From the NCBI RefSeq assembly GCF_004343075.1, contig NZ_SLXP01000003.1:62001-126000 (forward strand): a stretch of DNA of 64,000 nucleotides. The letters are read 5' to 3'. Both the position numbers and the translations under genes were made by a program. Below are positions 1 through 7,574 of the stretch, piece by piece; the stretch's first letter is position 1, and every line of letters begins with the position of its first letter. The stretch is from Rhodovulum marinum. GTDB taxonomy: Bacteria; Pseudomonadota; Alphaproteobacteria; Rhodobacterales; Rhodobacteraceae. The notes under the pieces were generated by a model. That model saw nothing but the letters and a program-made list of their open reading frames with translations. It had not been told where the DNA came from and did not search any database.

Positions 1-403
1 CTCCGACCTTGTCGTGACGGGCAATCTCAAGACCACCGGCGACATCCAGATCGAAGGCACGATCGACGGCGACATCCAGGCCCACCTGCTGACCGTTGGC
101 GAAAACGCCACCGTCCGCGGCGAGGTGATGGCCGATGACGTCGTGATCAACGGTCGGGTGATCGGCAAGGTGCGCGGCCTCAAGGTGCGCCTGACCTCGA
201 CCGCGCGGGTCGAAGGCGACATCATCCACAAGACCATCGCGATCGAAAGCGGCGCCCATTTCGAAGGGTCGGTCCAACGTCAGGACGATCCGCTGAACAC
301 CGGCAAGCGCGGCGCGCCCATTCCGGGCGCCAAGCCGCCGCATGTCCTTGGCGACGGCAATCCTGGCCAGAAACCGGCCGAAAACACCGCCACCAAGGGC
401 TGA
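1..403 (+). CDS. bactofilin (5' end outside window)
   Basis: Bactofilins are cytoskeletal proteins that polymerise without nucleotides and often scaffold cell-wall enzymes. The reading frame is open to the left edge (Ser-Asp-Leu before the GTG at 14), so the true start is outside the window. The visible part is the family's beta-helix core: successive rungs such as GDIQIEGTIDGDI, ATVRGEVMADDVVI and ARVEGDI, with the typical ending in which a rung carrying HKTIAIESGAHFEG is followed by a disordered Pro/Gly-rich tail of about 35 residues. The family call is firm. A peptidase M23 gene commonly lies upstream in related genomes, but that position is outside the window. Confidence 0.9.
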   Translation, partial: SDLVVTGNLKTTGDIQIEGTIDGDIQAHLLTVGENATVRGEVMADDVVINGRVIGKVRGLKVRLTSTARVEGDIIHKTIAIESGAHFEGSVQRQDDPLNTGKRGAPIPGAKPPHVLGDGNPGQKPAENTATKG

Positions 404-424
404 GTTCTCCAGGGAGGGGGAGAC

Positions 425-458
425 GGGGGCCCCGCGCCGGAAGCGGCCGGGGCCTCCG
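425..458 (+). terminator. GC hairpin after bactofilin
   Basis: A GGCCCCG...CGGGGCC stem (428-434 with 448-454) is extended inward by GCC/GGC, about 22 bases after the bactofilin stop. There is no T-run, so it is a terminator-like hairpin rather than a canonical intrinsic terminator. Confidence 0.4.
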
Positions 459-560
459 CACGTCCAGTGCTTGCGTTTGCGGACGGCCGAAACGAACCGG
501 AAAACCGCAACATGTCCTCGCCCCTGATACGGGGATGTCGGGTCGTGCAATAACCGGGAG

Positions 561-582
561 TCCTGTCGCTGGTGGGACAGGA
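561..582. repeat. TCCTGTC inverted repeat in a gene-free stretch
   Basis: TCCTGTC and GACAGGA form a perfect 7-bp stem around an 8-base loop. It is between the bactofilin gene and the convergent pilin-like gene, in a 275-base stretch (404-678) where I see no coding region. It may be a 3' end structure for either gene. Confidence 0.35.
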
Positions 583-678
583 GTTCATATAAGACCGACC
601 CGTGCCGCGATAGCCCATCGATCCCGTCATCCATGTCCCGATGGCCTCGGCTTGCCCGCTGGCCTTACGCCCCCGCGC

Positions 679-885
679 TCAGTCGATTGGTGGCGAGAGC
701 GGTTGGACCTCGCCCGCCTCCAACACACCGGCGATCTCGTCCGCGACGTGGCCGCTGCCGCCCCGTAGCAGTGGAATGATACCCAGGCACAGGCTGGACA
801 CCAGTGCCGTAAGCATCACCCATTCGACGCTCACGGCACCGGCTTCGTTCAGGCTAAGCCGCCTGAATGATTTGCTGAAATTCAC
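679..885 (-). CDS. Flp-pilin-like small membrane protein
   Basis: This is a 68-residue protein starting at GTG. A basic N-terminus is followed by the segment AGAVSVEWVMLTALVSSLCLG and a hydrophobic stretch. An acidic residue two before a 20-residue hydrophobic helix is the pattern of Flp/type IVb pilins, and the Rhodobacteraceae versions often read DEDGAVTVDWVVLTAA at this point. No prepilin peptidase or tad secretion gene is next to it, so it may be a solitary pilin-like protein rather than a structural pilin. The family is inferred from this motif alone. Confidence 0.6.
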   Translation of the reverse strand: MNFSKSFRRLSLNEAGAVSVEWVMLTALVSSLCLGIIPLLRGGSGHVADEIAGVLEAGEVQPLSPPID

Positions 886-1067
886 TTGCTACCCCACCAC
901 TCGGAAAGACATCGAAGAATGCCTGATCGAAACCTGTCCCGAACACGACCGGAACAGGGCCAAACTAGGGTGGAAATGCGGCGAATTCAGGGAATGAACC
1001 GCAGTTATCCGGAAACGATCCCGACACGCGCGCCAGGACTGTCCGCGCCGAGGCGGCGGATCACGTC

Positions 1068-2195
1068 CTATTCGTCGGCCTGCGCCTCGGCCCGGCTCTT
1101 GCCGGCCACGTCAAGCGCCAGCGTCGCCGCCATGAACTGGTCCAGATCGCCATCCAGAACGCCCGATGTGTCCGAGGTTTCCACCCCGGTGCGCAGGTCC
1201 TTGACCATCTGATAGGGCTGCAGCACGTAAGACCGGATCTGGTTGCCCCAGCCGGCCTCGCCCTTGGCCTCGTGCTGGGCGGTGATCTCGGCGTTCCGGC
1301 GGTCCAGTTCCAGCTGGTACAGACGCGACTTCAGCGCCTTCATGGCGATGTCGCGGTTCTGGTGCTGGGATTTCTCGGAACTCGTCACGACGATCCCGGT
1401 GGGAATATGGGTGATCCGTACGGCGGAGTCGGTGGTGTTGACGTGCTGCCCCCCGGCCCCGGACGAACGGTAGGTGTCCACCCGGATGTCGGACGGGTTC
1501 ACCTCTATCTCGATATTGTCGTCGACCACCGGGTAGACCCAGACCGAGCTGAACGAGGTATGCCGCCGCGCCGCGGAATCGTAGGGCGAGATGCGCACCA
1601 GCCGGTGCACACCCGATTCCGATTTCAACCAGCCATAGGCATTGTGCCCGGTAATCTTGTAGGTCGCCGACTTGATCCCGGCCTCTTCCCCCGCGCTTTC
1701 CGATTGCAGCTCGACCTTGTAGCCGTGCTTTTCGGCCCAGCGGACATACATCCGCGCCAGCATGCTGGCCCAGTCGCAGCTTTCGGTGCCGCCCGCGCCC
1801 GCGTTGATCTCGAGGAAGGTATCGTTGGCATCCGCCTCGCCGTCCAGCAGCGCCTCGAGCTCTTTCTGTGCGGCCTTCTCCTTCAGCGCCTTCAGCGCCG
1901 CCTCGGCCTCGGTCACGACCTCCTTGTCGCCCTCCATCTCGCCCAGTTCGATCAGTTCGATATTGTCGTCCAGATCGCGGCGGATGGCCTTGTAGGTGTC
2001 GATCGCATCGACCAGCGCCTGGCGCTCGCGCATCAGTTTCTGCGCGCGCTCGGGATCGTTCCACAGGTCGGGATCCTCGGTCATCGCGTTGAACTCTTCC
2101 AGCCGGTGCTCGGCCGTGTCCCAGTCCATCCGCTGTGCCAGAAGCTTCAGCGACTTGCGAATGTCCTCGACGGTGTTCTGCGCCTCTGCACGCAT
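1068..2195 (-). CDS. prfB: peptide chain release factor 2
   Basis: RF2 releases the finished peptide at UGA and UAA codons. The 375-residue reading starts at ATG 2195 ([16 protein letters not shown]); the frame is open further upstream, but that part is not RF2-like. The GGQ motif (residues 248-250, in [14 protein letters not shown]) contacts the peptidyl-transferase centre. The stop-codon-recognition tripeptide, SPF in Escherichia coli, reads SPY here ([16 protein letters not shown]). The gene is one uninterrupted frame, so it lacks the programmed +1 frameshift that autoregulates many RF2 genes. It follows mrcA on the same strand with a 96-base gap. Confidence 0.96.
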   Translation of the reverse strand: MRAEAQNTVEDIRKSLKLLAQRMDWDTAEHRLEEFNAMTEDPDLWNDPERAQKLMRERQALVDAIDTYKAIRRDLDDNIELIELGEMEGDKEVVTEAEAALKALKEKAAQKELEALLDGEADANDTFLEINAGAGGTESCDWASMLARMYVRWAEKHGYKVELQSESAGEEAGIKSATYKITGHNAYGWLKSESGVHRLVRISPYDSAARRHTSFSSVWVYPVVDDNIEIEVNPSDIRVDTYRSSGAGGQHVNTTDSAVRITHIPTGIVVTSSEKSQHQNRDIAMKALKSRLYQLELDRRNAEITAQHEAKGEAGWGNQIRSYVLQPYQMVKDLRTGVETSDTSGVLDGDLDQFMAATLALDVAGKSRAEAQADE

Positions 2196-2248
2196 GGAGC
2201 CAGTGCCCTTTTCAAGCTGTCGTCCGACGGTATCAGGTGGGGGTGATA

Positions 2249-2269
2249 GCCCGCCCTGCAAGGACGGGC
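2249..2269 (-). terminator. hairpin between mrcA and prfB
   Basis: On the minus strand GCCCGTCC pairs with GGGCGGGC (one G-T pair) around a TTGCA loop, just after the mrcA stop. No U-run follows, so it may only dampen read-through into prfB or protect the mrcA 3' end. Confidence 0.4.
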
Positions 2270-2291
2270 AAGCCGTGAGCCGAGCACCGCG

Positions 2292-4823
2292 CTAGTAGAG
2301 CCCGCCCGAGGACAGCGTTCCGAAATTGGCCTTGGGGCCTACAACCGCCTTGCGGCCGGTCGAGGTCGTCACCTCCTGCGCGGGCGCGGCAGGGTCCGGT
2401 TCCCCCTCGCCGCGGCCGAACAGCGGCAGGTCGGACCCCATCGCGAACCCGCCATCGACCAGCGCGCCCAGCCCGAAGATCGGTTCCTCTCCCAGGCGGA
2501 AATACTCGGCCACGACGTGTTCGCCCTGCGCGTCATCGGGAAGGCGCGCACCGGAATAGCGGTCGATCTTGATGAAACGCCCGCCCGGCGGCACCTTGAA
2601 CGGCCCGCCGCCGTATTTCGCAGTGGCCTTCTGCATGAACTCGTTGAACACCGGCGCGCACAGCGTGCCGCCCGCCGCCCGCGCGCCCAGAGATCGCGGC
2701 CGGTCATAGCCCATGTAGCAGCCCGCAACGATGTTCGAGGTAAAACCGACGAACCAGACGTCGCGCGCGTCGTTCGTGGTGCCAGTCTTGCCCGCGGTCG
2801 GCACACCGAGATTGATACGTCCCGCCGCGGTGCCGCGTTCGACCACGCCGCGCATCATCGAGGTCAGCTGATAGGCGGTGATCGCGTTCATCACCCTTTC
2901 GCGGTCCGACACGATGGTGGGCGCGACGCCGGGCGGCAGGTTCGGGTCGCCGCAATCGACACAATCGCGCGTGTCGTGCCGATAAACCGTCGTGCCCCAC
3001 CGGTCCTGCACCCGGTCGACCAGCGTCGGCTCGACCCGTTCGCCGCCATTGGCGAACATCGCGTAAGCCGCCACCATCCGGTAAAGCGTGGTCTCCTGGC
3101 TGCCAAGCGCATTAGCCAGGAACGGTTCCAGCCGGTCGTAAACACCGAAGCGTTCGGCATAGCCGGCCACGGTTTCCATCCCGATTTCCTTGGCCAGCCG
3201 CACGGTCATCAGGTTGCGCGACCGCTCGATCCCGGTGCGGAGCGGCGCGGGCCCATAGAACCGGTTCGAGGCGTTCTTGGGCCGCCAGACACCGCCGCCC
3301 GTATCCACCTCGATCGGCGCGTCGATGATGATCGTGGCCGGCGTGAACCCGCTGTCCAGCGCCGCGGCGTATACGAAGGGCTTGAAGGACGAGCCGGGCT
3401 GGCGCGTGGCCTGCGTGGCGCGGTTGAACACCGAGTGCTGGTAGGAAAACCCGCCCTGCATCGCCAGCACGCGGCCGGTATTGACGTCCATCGCAACGAA
3501 CCCGCCCTGCACCTCGGGCACCTGGCGCAGGGTCCAGCGGATGAAACTGCCATCATCATCCGACACCATCCGGCGCACATGGACGACGTCGCCTGGCTCG
3601 AAATTCTGGAACAGGTCACCCTTGAACCACGAGGTATCCGTTCGCGGCACCTCCTGTGTGCCCTCCACGCCCTCGACCCCGATCACCAGGCGCTGATCCT
3701 CGACACCCAGCACCACGGCCGGCAGCCAGGGCGTTTCCAGATCGATGTCGCGGGCCACATCGACGGCGGACAGCGCCTCGCGCCAGGCGGCCTCGTCGCC
3801 CAGCGTGGCCGGATCGATCCTCTTGCCAGTGCCGCGCCACACGCCCTGCCCGCGGTCGAAATCCTCCAACGCGCGGCGCAGGGCCTTGGCGGCCTCGACC
3901 TGCATCTCGGGGTCGATGGTCGCACGGATCGTCAGGCCGCCGCCGAAGAACTCGCCCTCGCCGAAATCCTCGGACAGCTGGCGGCGGATCTCGTCGGTGA
4001 AATAATCGCGCGGCGGCAGGCTGACCGAGAACGGCGGGTAATCGCCATTCTGCACCGTTTTCAAAGGCGCGGCCTTGGCCGCCTCGTAGGCGGCCTGATC
4101 CAGGTAGCCATTGTCGAACATCTCGCGCAGCACATAGTCGCGCCGCTCGATCGCGCGATCCCTGGCGCGGACCGGATGGTACGTCGACGGCGCCTTGGGC
4201 AGCGCGGCCAGATAGGCCGCCTCCTGCGGTTCCAGCTGGGCCAGCGTCTTGTTGAAATAGGTCTGCGCGGCGGCCGCCACGCCATAGGAATTCTGCCCCA
4301 GGAAGATCTCGTTGAGATAGAGTTCAAGGATCTTGTCCTTGCTCAGCGTCTTCTCGATCCGGGTGGCGAGGATCAGTTCCTTGATCTTGCGCTCGCCCGT
4401 GCGTTCCCCGCCCAGGAGGAAGTTCTTCATCACCTGCTGGGTGATGGTCGAGGCGCCCCTCAGCGTCTCGCCCCGGCTTTGCACCGCCTCGACGATGGCC
4501 GCCACGATCCCGCGCGCGTCATACCCCTTGTGCGTGTAGAAATTCTTGTCCTCGGCCGAGATGAAGGCCTGTTTCACAAGGTCGGGGATTTCCTCGGCCG
4601 AGGCGAACAGACGGCGTTCATCGGCGAATTCGTCGATCAGGCGACCCTCGCCGGAATAGATCCGGCTGATCGTCTTGGGCTGGTAGCTGGCCAGGTCCTC
4701 GTGGTCGGGCAGATCGCGGGCATACATCCAGAAGATCGCGCCGATCATCATCGCGGTGCCGATAAGGCCCAGGGTGATGAAGGTATACACCACCCCGAAC
4801 GCATTTAGGATGAACCGGATCAC
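2292..4823 (-). CDS. mrcA: penicillin-binding protein 1A
   Basis: This is a bifunctional class A PBP that polymerises lipid II and cross-links peptidoglycan at the inner membrane. I chose the GTG at 4823 (843 residues): it has an AGGG-like ribosome site and is followed at once by the membrane anchor (FGVVYTFITLGLIGTAMMIG). The glycosyltransferase family 51 motifs are EDKNFYTHKG and ASTITQQ. The transpeptidase motifs are SSFK (nucleophile in PGSSFKPFVY), SRN and KTGT (AGKTGTTNDARDVWF). A large inserted OB-like region separates the two domains, as in other PBP1A proteins. The gene is downstream of a cell-wall amidase in the same orientation, so envelope genes are grouped here. Confidence 0.95.
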   Translation of the reverse strand: MIRFILNAFGVVYTFITLGLIGTAMMIGAIFWMYARDLPDHEDLASYQPKTISRIYSGEGRLIDEFADERRLFASAEEIPDLVKQAFISAEDKNFYTHKGYDARGIVAAIVEAVQSRGETLRGASTITQQVMKNFLLGGERTGERKIKELILATRIEKTLSKDKILELYLNEIFLGQNSYGVAAAAQTYFNKTLAQLEPQEAAYLAALPKAPSTYHPVRARDRAIERRDYVLREMFDNGYLDQAAYEAAKAAPLKTVQNGDYPPFSVSLPPRDYFTDEIRRQLSEDFGEGEFFGGGLTIRATIDPEMQVEAAKALRRALEDFDRGQGVWRGTGKRIDPATLGDEAAWREALSAVDVARDIDLETPWLPAVVLGVEDQRLVIGVEGVEGTQEVPRTDTSWFKGDLFQNFEPGDVVHVRRMVSDDDGSFIRWTLRQVPEVQGGFVAMDVNTGRVLAMQGGFSYQHSVFNRATQATRQPGSSFKPFVYAAALDSGFTPATIIIDAPIEVDTGGGVWRPKNASNRFYGPAPLRTGIERSRNLMTVRLAKEIGMETVAGYAERFGVYDRLEPFLANALGSQETTLYRMVAAYAMFANGGERVEPTLVDRVQDRWGTTVYRHDTRDCVDCGDPNLPPGVAPTIVSDRERVMNAITAYQLTSMMRGVVERGTAAGRINLGVPTAGKTGTTNDARDVWFVGFTSNIVAGCYMGYDRPRSLGARAAGGTLCAPVFNEFMQKATAKYGGGPFKVPPGGRFIKIDRYSGARLPDDAQGEHVVAEYFRLGEEPIFGLGALVDGGFAMGSDLPLFGRGEGEPDPAAPAQEVTTSTGRKAVVGPKANFGTLSSGGLY

Positions 4824-4956
4824 GCTGTCCCTACCCTTGCCGTTCGCATTGCCCTGTATACGCGCCGACCCGCGCCGGGTCAAAAACGAAGGCCGCGGGC
4901 CGCGCCGTTTGACGCCATGCCAACGGTCACATCGCCGGGAGGTCGCGCCATCCCCC

Positions 4957-6192
4957 CTAGCGGCGCAGCAAGTCCGCCTGCGCGGCGTCCTCGGCCGCCC
5001 AGGCATCCAACGCGCCCGCAATGCCTGCGATCGCCCGGGCCCGCCACGCGGGCGACACCAGGTTCGCGCGGTCGGTTTCCGATGACAGGAACCCCAGTTC
5101 AACCAGCACCGAGGGGATGTCGGGCGATTTCAGCACCGAGAACGCCGCCGACAGCCGCGGCCGCTTGTGCAGGCGGCCGACATTTGCGCGCAGACCCGCG
5201 ACGATCGCCTCGGCCAGCCGGTCCGACCGCGGCGCGGTCTCGGTGCGGGCGAGGTCCATCAGCACGGTCGCGATCTCGTCGTCCTTGTCGGTCAGGTCGA
5301 CCCCCGCCAGCAGCGCGTCCCGGTCGTGGCGTTCGGCCAACAGCGCCGAGGCCTCGTCGGACGCAGTTTCCGACAGGGTGTAAACGGTCGCCCCCGTGGC
5401 ATGCCCATCGGCCAGCGCGTCGGCATGCAGCGACAGGAAGACGTCCGCCTGTGCGGCGCGCGCGATGTCGATCCGGGTTTCCAGCGGCACGAAATGGTCG
5501 CCGTCTCGGGTCAGGACAGGGTCGTGCCCGGCCCGCGTCAGCGCCTCGGCCAGTTCGCGGGCCAAGGTCAGCATCAGGTCGGCCTCGCGCAGCCCTTCGC
5601 GCTCGGCGCCCGGGTCGATGCCGCCATGGCCCGGGTCGATCACGACGCGCAGTGGCCGGGTGCCATCCTGCCGGGGCCGCGGCGGGACCAGAACCTCGGC
5701 CGGCGGCAGACCCCACAGCGCGGCCTCGGGCGGACGGCTCGCCGCGGCGAATTCGCCCGGGTCGGCTGGCCCAAGCACCACCGCCAGGCGTGCCACCCCC
5801 GTGACCGGATCGCGCGGCATCTCGGCGGTTTCGATGGTAAAGGGACCGGCCAGTTCCAGAACCAGCCGCGACCAGCCGGGCCGTACCGCCCCGGCCCTCG
5901 CGCCGCGAACCTTGCCCGTGGAGATCAACGCCGCAGGATCGGCACCGCGCCAATCGACCTCGCGGAAATCGGCGACCAGCCGCGGCGGCGTGTCCAGCGT
6001 GTAGACCCGATAGGGCACGGGCTGCGACAGCGCCAGCGTGATCCTCAGCCCCGGCCCGTCCTCGGCCACCGCCGAATGTGCCATGTCCGGCCGGGCGAGC
6101 GCCGTCAGCCCCTCGGCCACCGCCGGGCACAGTCCGACCGGCGACACCAGCGTAGCCAGCGCAAGGCGCAGGAGGATTACCGAAAGTCGCAT
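4957..6192 (-). CDS. N-acetylmuramoyl-L-alanine amidase, AMIN domain
   Basis: This is a zinc amidase that cuts the amide bond between MurNAc and the stem peptide during septum splitting. The 411 residues begin with a signal peptide ending near CPAVAEG. An AMIN domain (about residues 40-150) follows, which in this family targets septal peptidoglycan, and then an Amidase_3 domain. Zinc and catalytic residues are visible in DPGHGGIDPG, EREGLREADL, FLSLHADA and VLVELGFLS. It precedes mrcA by 133 bases. It is AmiC-like in architecture, but I do not assign one of the E. coli ami symbols. Confidence 0.93.
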   Translation of the reverse strand: MRLSVILLRLALATLVSPVGLCPAVAEGLTALARPDMAHSAVAEDGPGLRITLALSQPVPYRVYTLDTPPRLVADFREVDWRGADPAALISTGKVRGARAGAVRPGWSRLVLELAGPFTIETAEMPRDPVTGVARLAVVLGPADPGEFAAASRPPEAALWGLPPAEVLVPPRPRQDGTRPLRVVIDPGHGGIDPGAEREGLREADLMLTLARELAEALTRAGHDPVLTRDGDHFVPLETRIDIARAAQADVFLSLHADALADGHATGATVYTLSETASDEASALLAERHDRDALLAGVDLTDKDDEIATVLMDLARTETAPRSDRLAEAIVAGLRANVGRLHKRPRLSAAFSVLKSPDIPSVLVELGFLSSETDRANLVSPAWRARAIAGIAGALDAWAAEDAAQADLLRR

Positions 6193-6269
6193 GTCTGCCC
6201 GATCTCATTTTTTTTTCGCCAGCATAACGCAGGACGCGCCGAGGCGGAACCGCGCGCGACCGCCCCGGG

Positions 6270-6303
6270 AAAAACGAAACGGCCGCCCCAAGGGACGGCC
6301 GCC
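6270..6303 (-). terminator. intrinsic terminator of sodB
   Basis: On the minus strand GGCCG-CCC pairs with GGG-CGGCC (one bulged T, TTG loop), and GTTTCGTTTTT follows. It starts about 20 bases after the sodB stop and separates it from the amidase gene. Confidence 0.8.
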
Positions 6304-6323
6304 GATCCGTGATGACGCGCAGC

Positions 6324-6932
6324 TTAGGCGTTCGACAGACGCTCGGCCACGTTTTCCCAGTTCACCAGGTGGTCGAGGAAGTTCGTCAGATACGCCGGGC
6401 GCTTGTTGCGGAAGTCGATGTAGTACGAATGTTCCCACACGTCGCAGCCCAACAGCGCTTTCTGGTCAAAGCACAGCGGGTTGACGCCGTTCTCGGTCTT
6501 GGTGACCTTCAGCGTGCCGTCGGTATCGACCACCAGCCAGCACCAGCCCGACCCGAACTGTCCTGCACCGGCCGCCGAGAACTCTTCCTTGAACTTCTCG
6601 ACCGACCCGAAGGCGTCCTTGATGCGTGCCTCCAGTTCAGAGGGCATGGCCGATTTGCCCGGCCCCATCATCTCCCAGAACTGGCAGTGATTCCAATGCT
6701 GCGAGGCATTGTTGAAGATGCCGTTCTGGGCAACGGCGCCCTTCTGGTAGGTGCCCTTGACGATGTCCTCGACGGGCTTTCCTTCCCACTCGGTCCCCGC
6801 GATCAGCTTGTTGCCGTTGTCGACATAGGCCTTGTGGTGCAGGTCGTGGTGATACTCCATCGTCTCCTTCGACATGCCCAGGTCGGCAAGCGCGTCATGG
6901 GCATAGGGAAGGTCGGGAAGTTCGAAAGCCAT
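6324..6932 (-). CDS. sodB: superoxide dismutase, Fe type
   Basis: It dismutates superoxide in the cytoplasm. I chose ATG 6932 (MAFELPDLPYAHDAL, 202 residues) because an AAAAGGGGGG ribosome site directly precedes it; the frame is open 11 codons further. Metal ligands are His in MEYHHDLHHKAY, His in ASQHWNHCQFW, and Asp/His in CDVWEHSYY. The Gln in NNASQHWNH occupies the position typical of Fe-SOD (AAQVWNH); Mn enzymes carry theirs elsewhere. Metal use is inferred from this residue. It has its own probable promoter inside the end of soxG and its own terminator. Confidence 0.93.
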   Translation of the reverse strand: MAFELPDLPYAHDALADLGMSKETMEYHHDLHHKAYVDNGNKLIAGTEWEGKPVEDIVKGTYQKGAVAQNGIFNNASQHWNHCQFWEMMGPGKSAMPSELEARIKDAFGSVEKFKEEFSAAGAGQFGSGWCWLVVDTDGTLKVTKTENGVNPLCFDQKALLGCDVWEHSYYIDFRNKRPAYLTNFLDHLVNWENVAERLSNA

Positions 6933-6972
6933 GGGGCCCCCCTTTTGGTTAATGATCTGCGTCACTTTGCCC

Positions 6973-7002
6973 TAGATGGAGGCGCTTCGGGGGGAAGGTC
7001 AA
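6973..7002 (-). promoter_or_regulatory. probable sodB promoter
   Basis: On the minus strand CTTGACC gives a -35 TTGACC (6997-7002) and CATCTA a -10 (6973-6978), with an 18-base spacer. It overlaps the soxG 3' end and lies about 40 bases before the sodB start. Confidence 0.45.
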
Positions 7003-7574
7003 GCCCCGTCGGGGAAATAGCCCACCGCCGAGCCGGGCGCCGCCGCCCCGGCCAGAAGGTCGAAGACATACCCCGCCACCGAGCGGAAACAGACCAGCGT
7101 AAAGCCGTCCTCCCCCGCCCCGATCGCCACCGGCACCTGGGCCAGCCGCGTGCGGCGGAACATGCCCGGCGGAAACGCATCCGGCGCCATGTCTGCGGGC
7201 GTCAGCTTGGCCAAAACCTCGCGCGCCTGCGGCCCCGAGACGCGAAAGACGGCGCGGGCGTCCGACACGTCTGCGGCGGTGGCGTGCAACCCTTTCAGCG
7301 CCGCCTCCAGCGCGGCAACAGCGACCGCGGCCTGCCCATGGGGCACGAACAACAACAGCTCGTCGGGCGACATCCAGGCCGCGCCGCGCCCCTCTGCATT
7401 GAACCAGCCAAGCGGCCCGGGCACAGGACCCCCCGCCACGGTCTTGACCGCGGTCCCGACCTTGCGGGCAGTGAGGTCCGCGCGCAGCGTGACCATGCCC
7501 TGAACCGGCGCTTCCTCGATGGTGGCGATCCCGTCGAACCGGGCACCGGCCAGTGCGGTGACTGCGTCAGACAT
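6999..7574 (-). CDS. soxG: sarcosine oxidase, gamma subunit
   Basis: This is the smallest folate-domain-like subunit (191 residues) of heterotetrameric sarcosine oxidase, which converts sarcosine, O2 and tetrahydrofolate to glycine, H2O2 and 5,10-methylene-THF. The sequence has the GcvT-like features of SoxG (FRVSGPQAREVLAKL and a C-terminal RSVAGYVFDLLAG). It is the last gene of the operon and overlaps soxA by 8 bases, so the two are translationally coupled. The call relies on context as well as sequence, because gamma subunits diverge quickly. Confidence 0.92.
   Translation of the reverse strand: MSDAVTALAGARFDGIATIEEAPVQGMVTLRADLTARKVGTAVKTVAGGPVPGPLGWFNAEGRGAAWMSPDELLLFVPHGQAAVAVAALEAALKGLHATAADVSDARAVFRVSGPQAREVLAKLTPADMAPDAFPPGMFRRTRLAQVPVAIGAGEDGFTLVCFRSVAGYVFDLLAGAAAPGSAVGYFPDGA

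Noticed and set aside
1042-1060. Hairpin after prfB as an intrinsic terminator
   Set aside because: The stem is short with a bulge, and no U-run follows on the minus strand.
2517-4808. Plus-strand open frame of 763 codons opposite mrcA
   Set aside because: The opposite strand encodes all PBP1A motifs; this frame shows none of its own.
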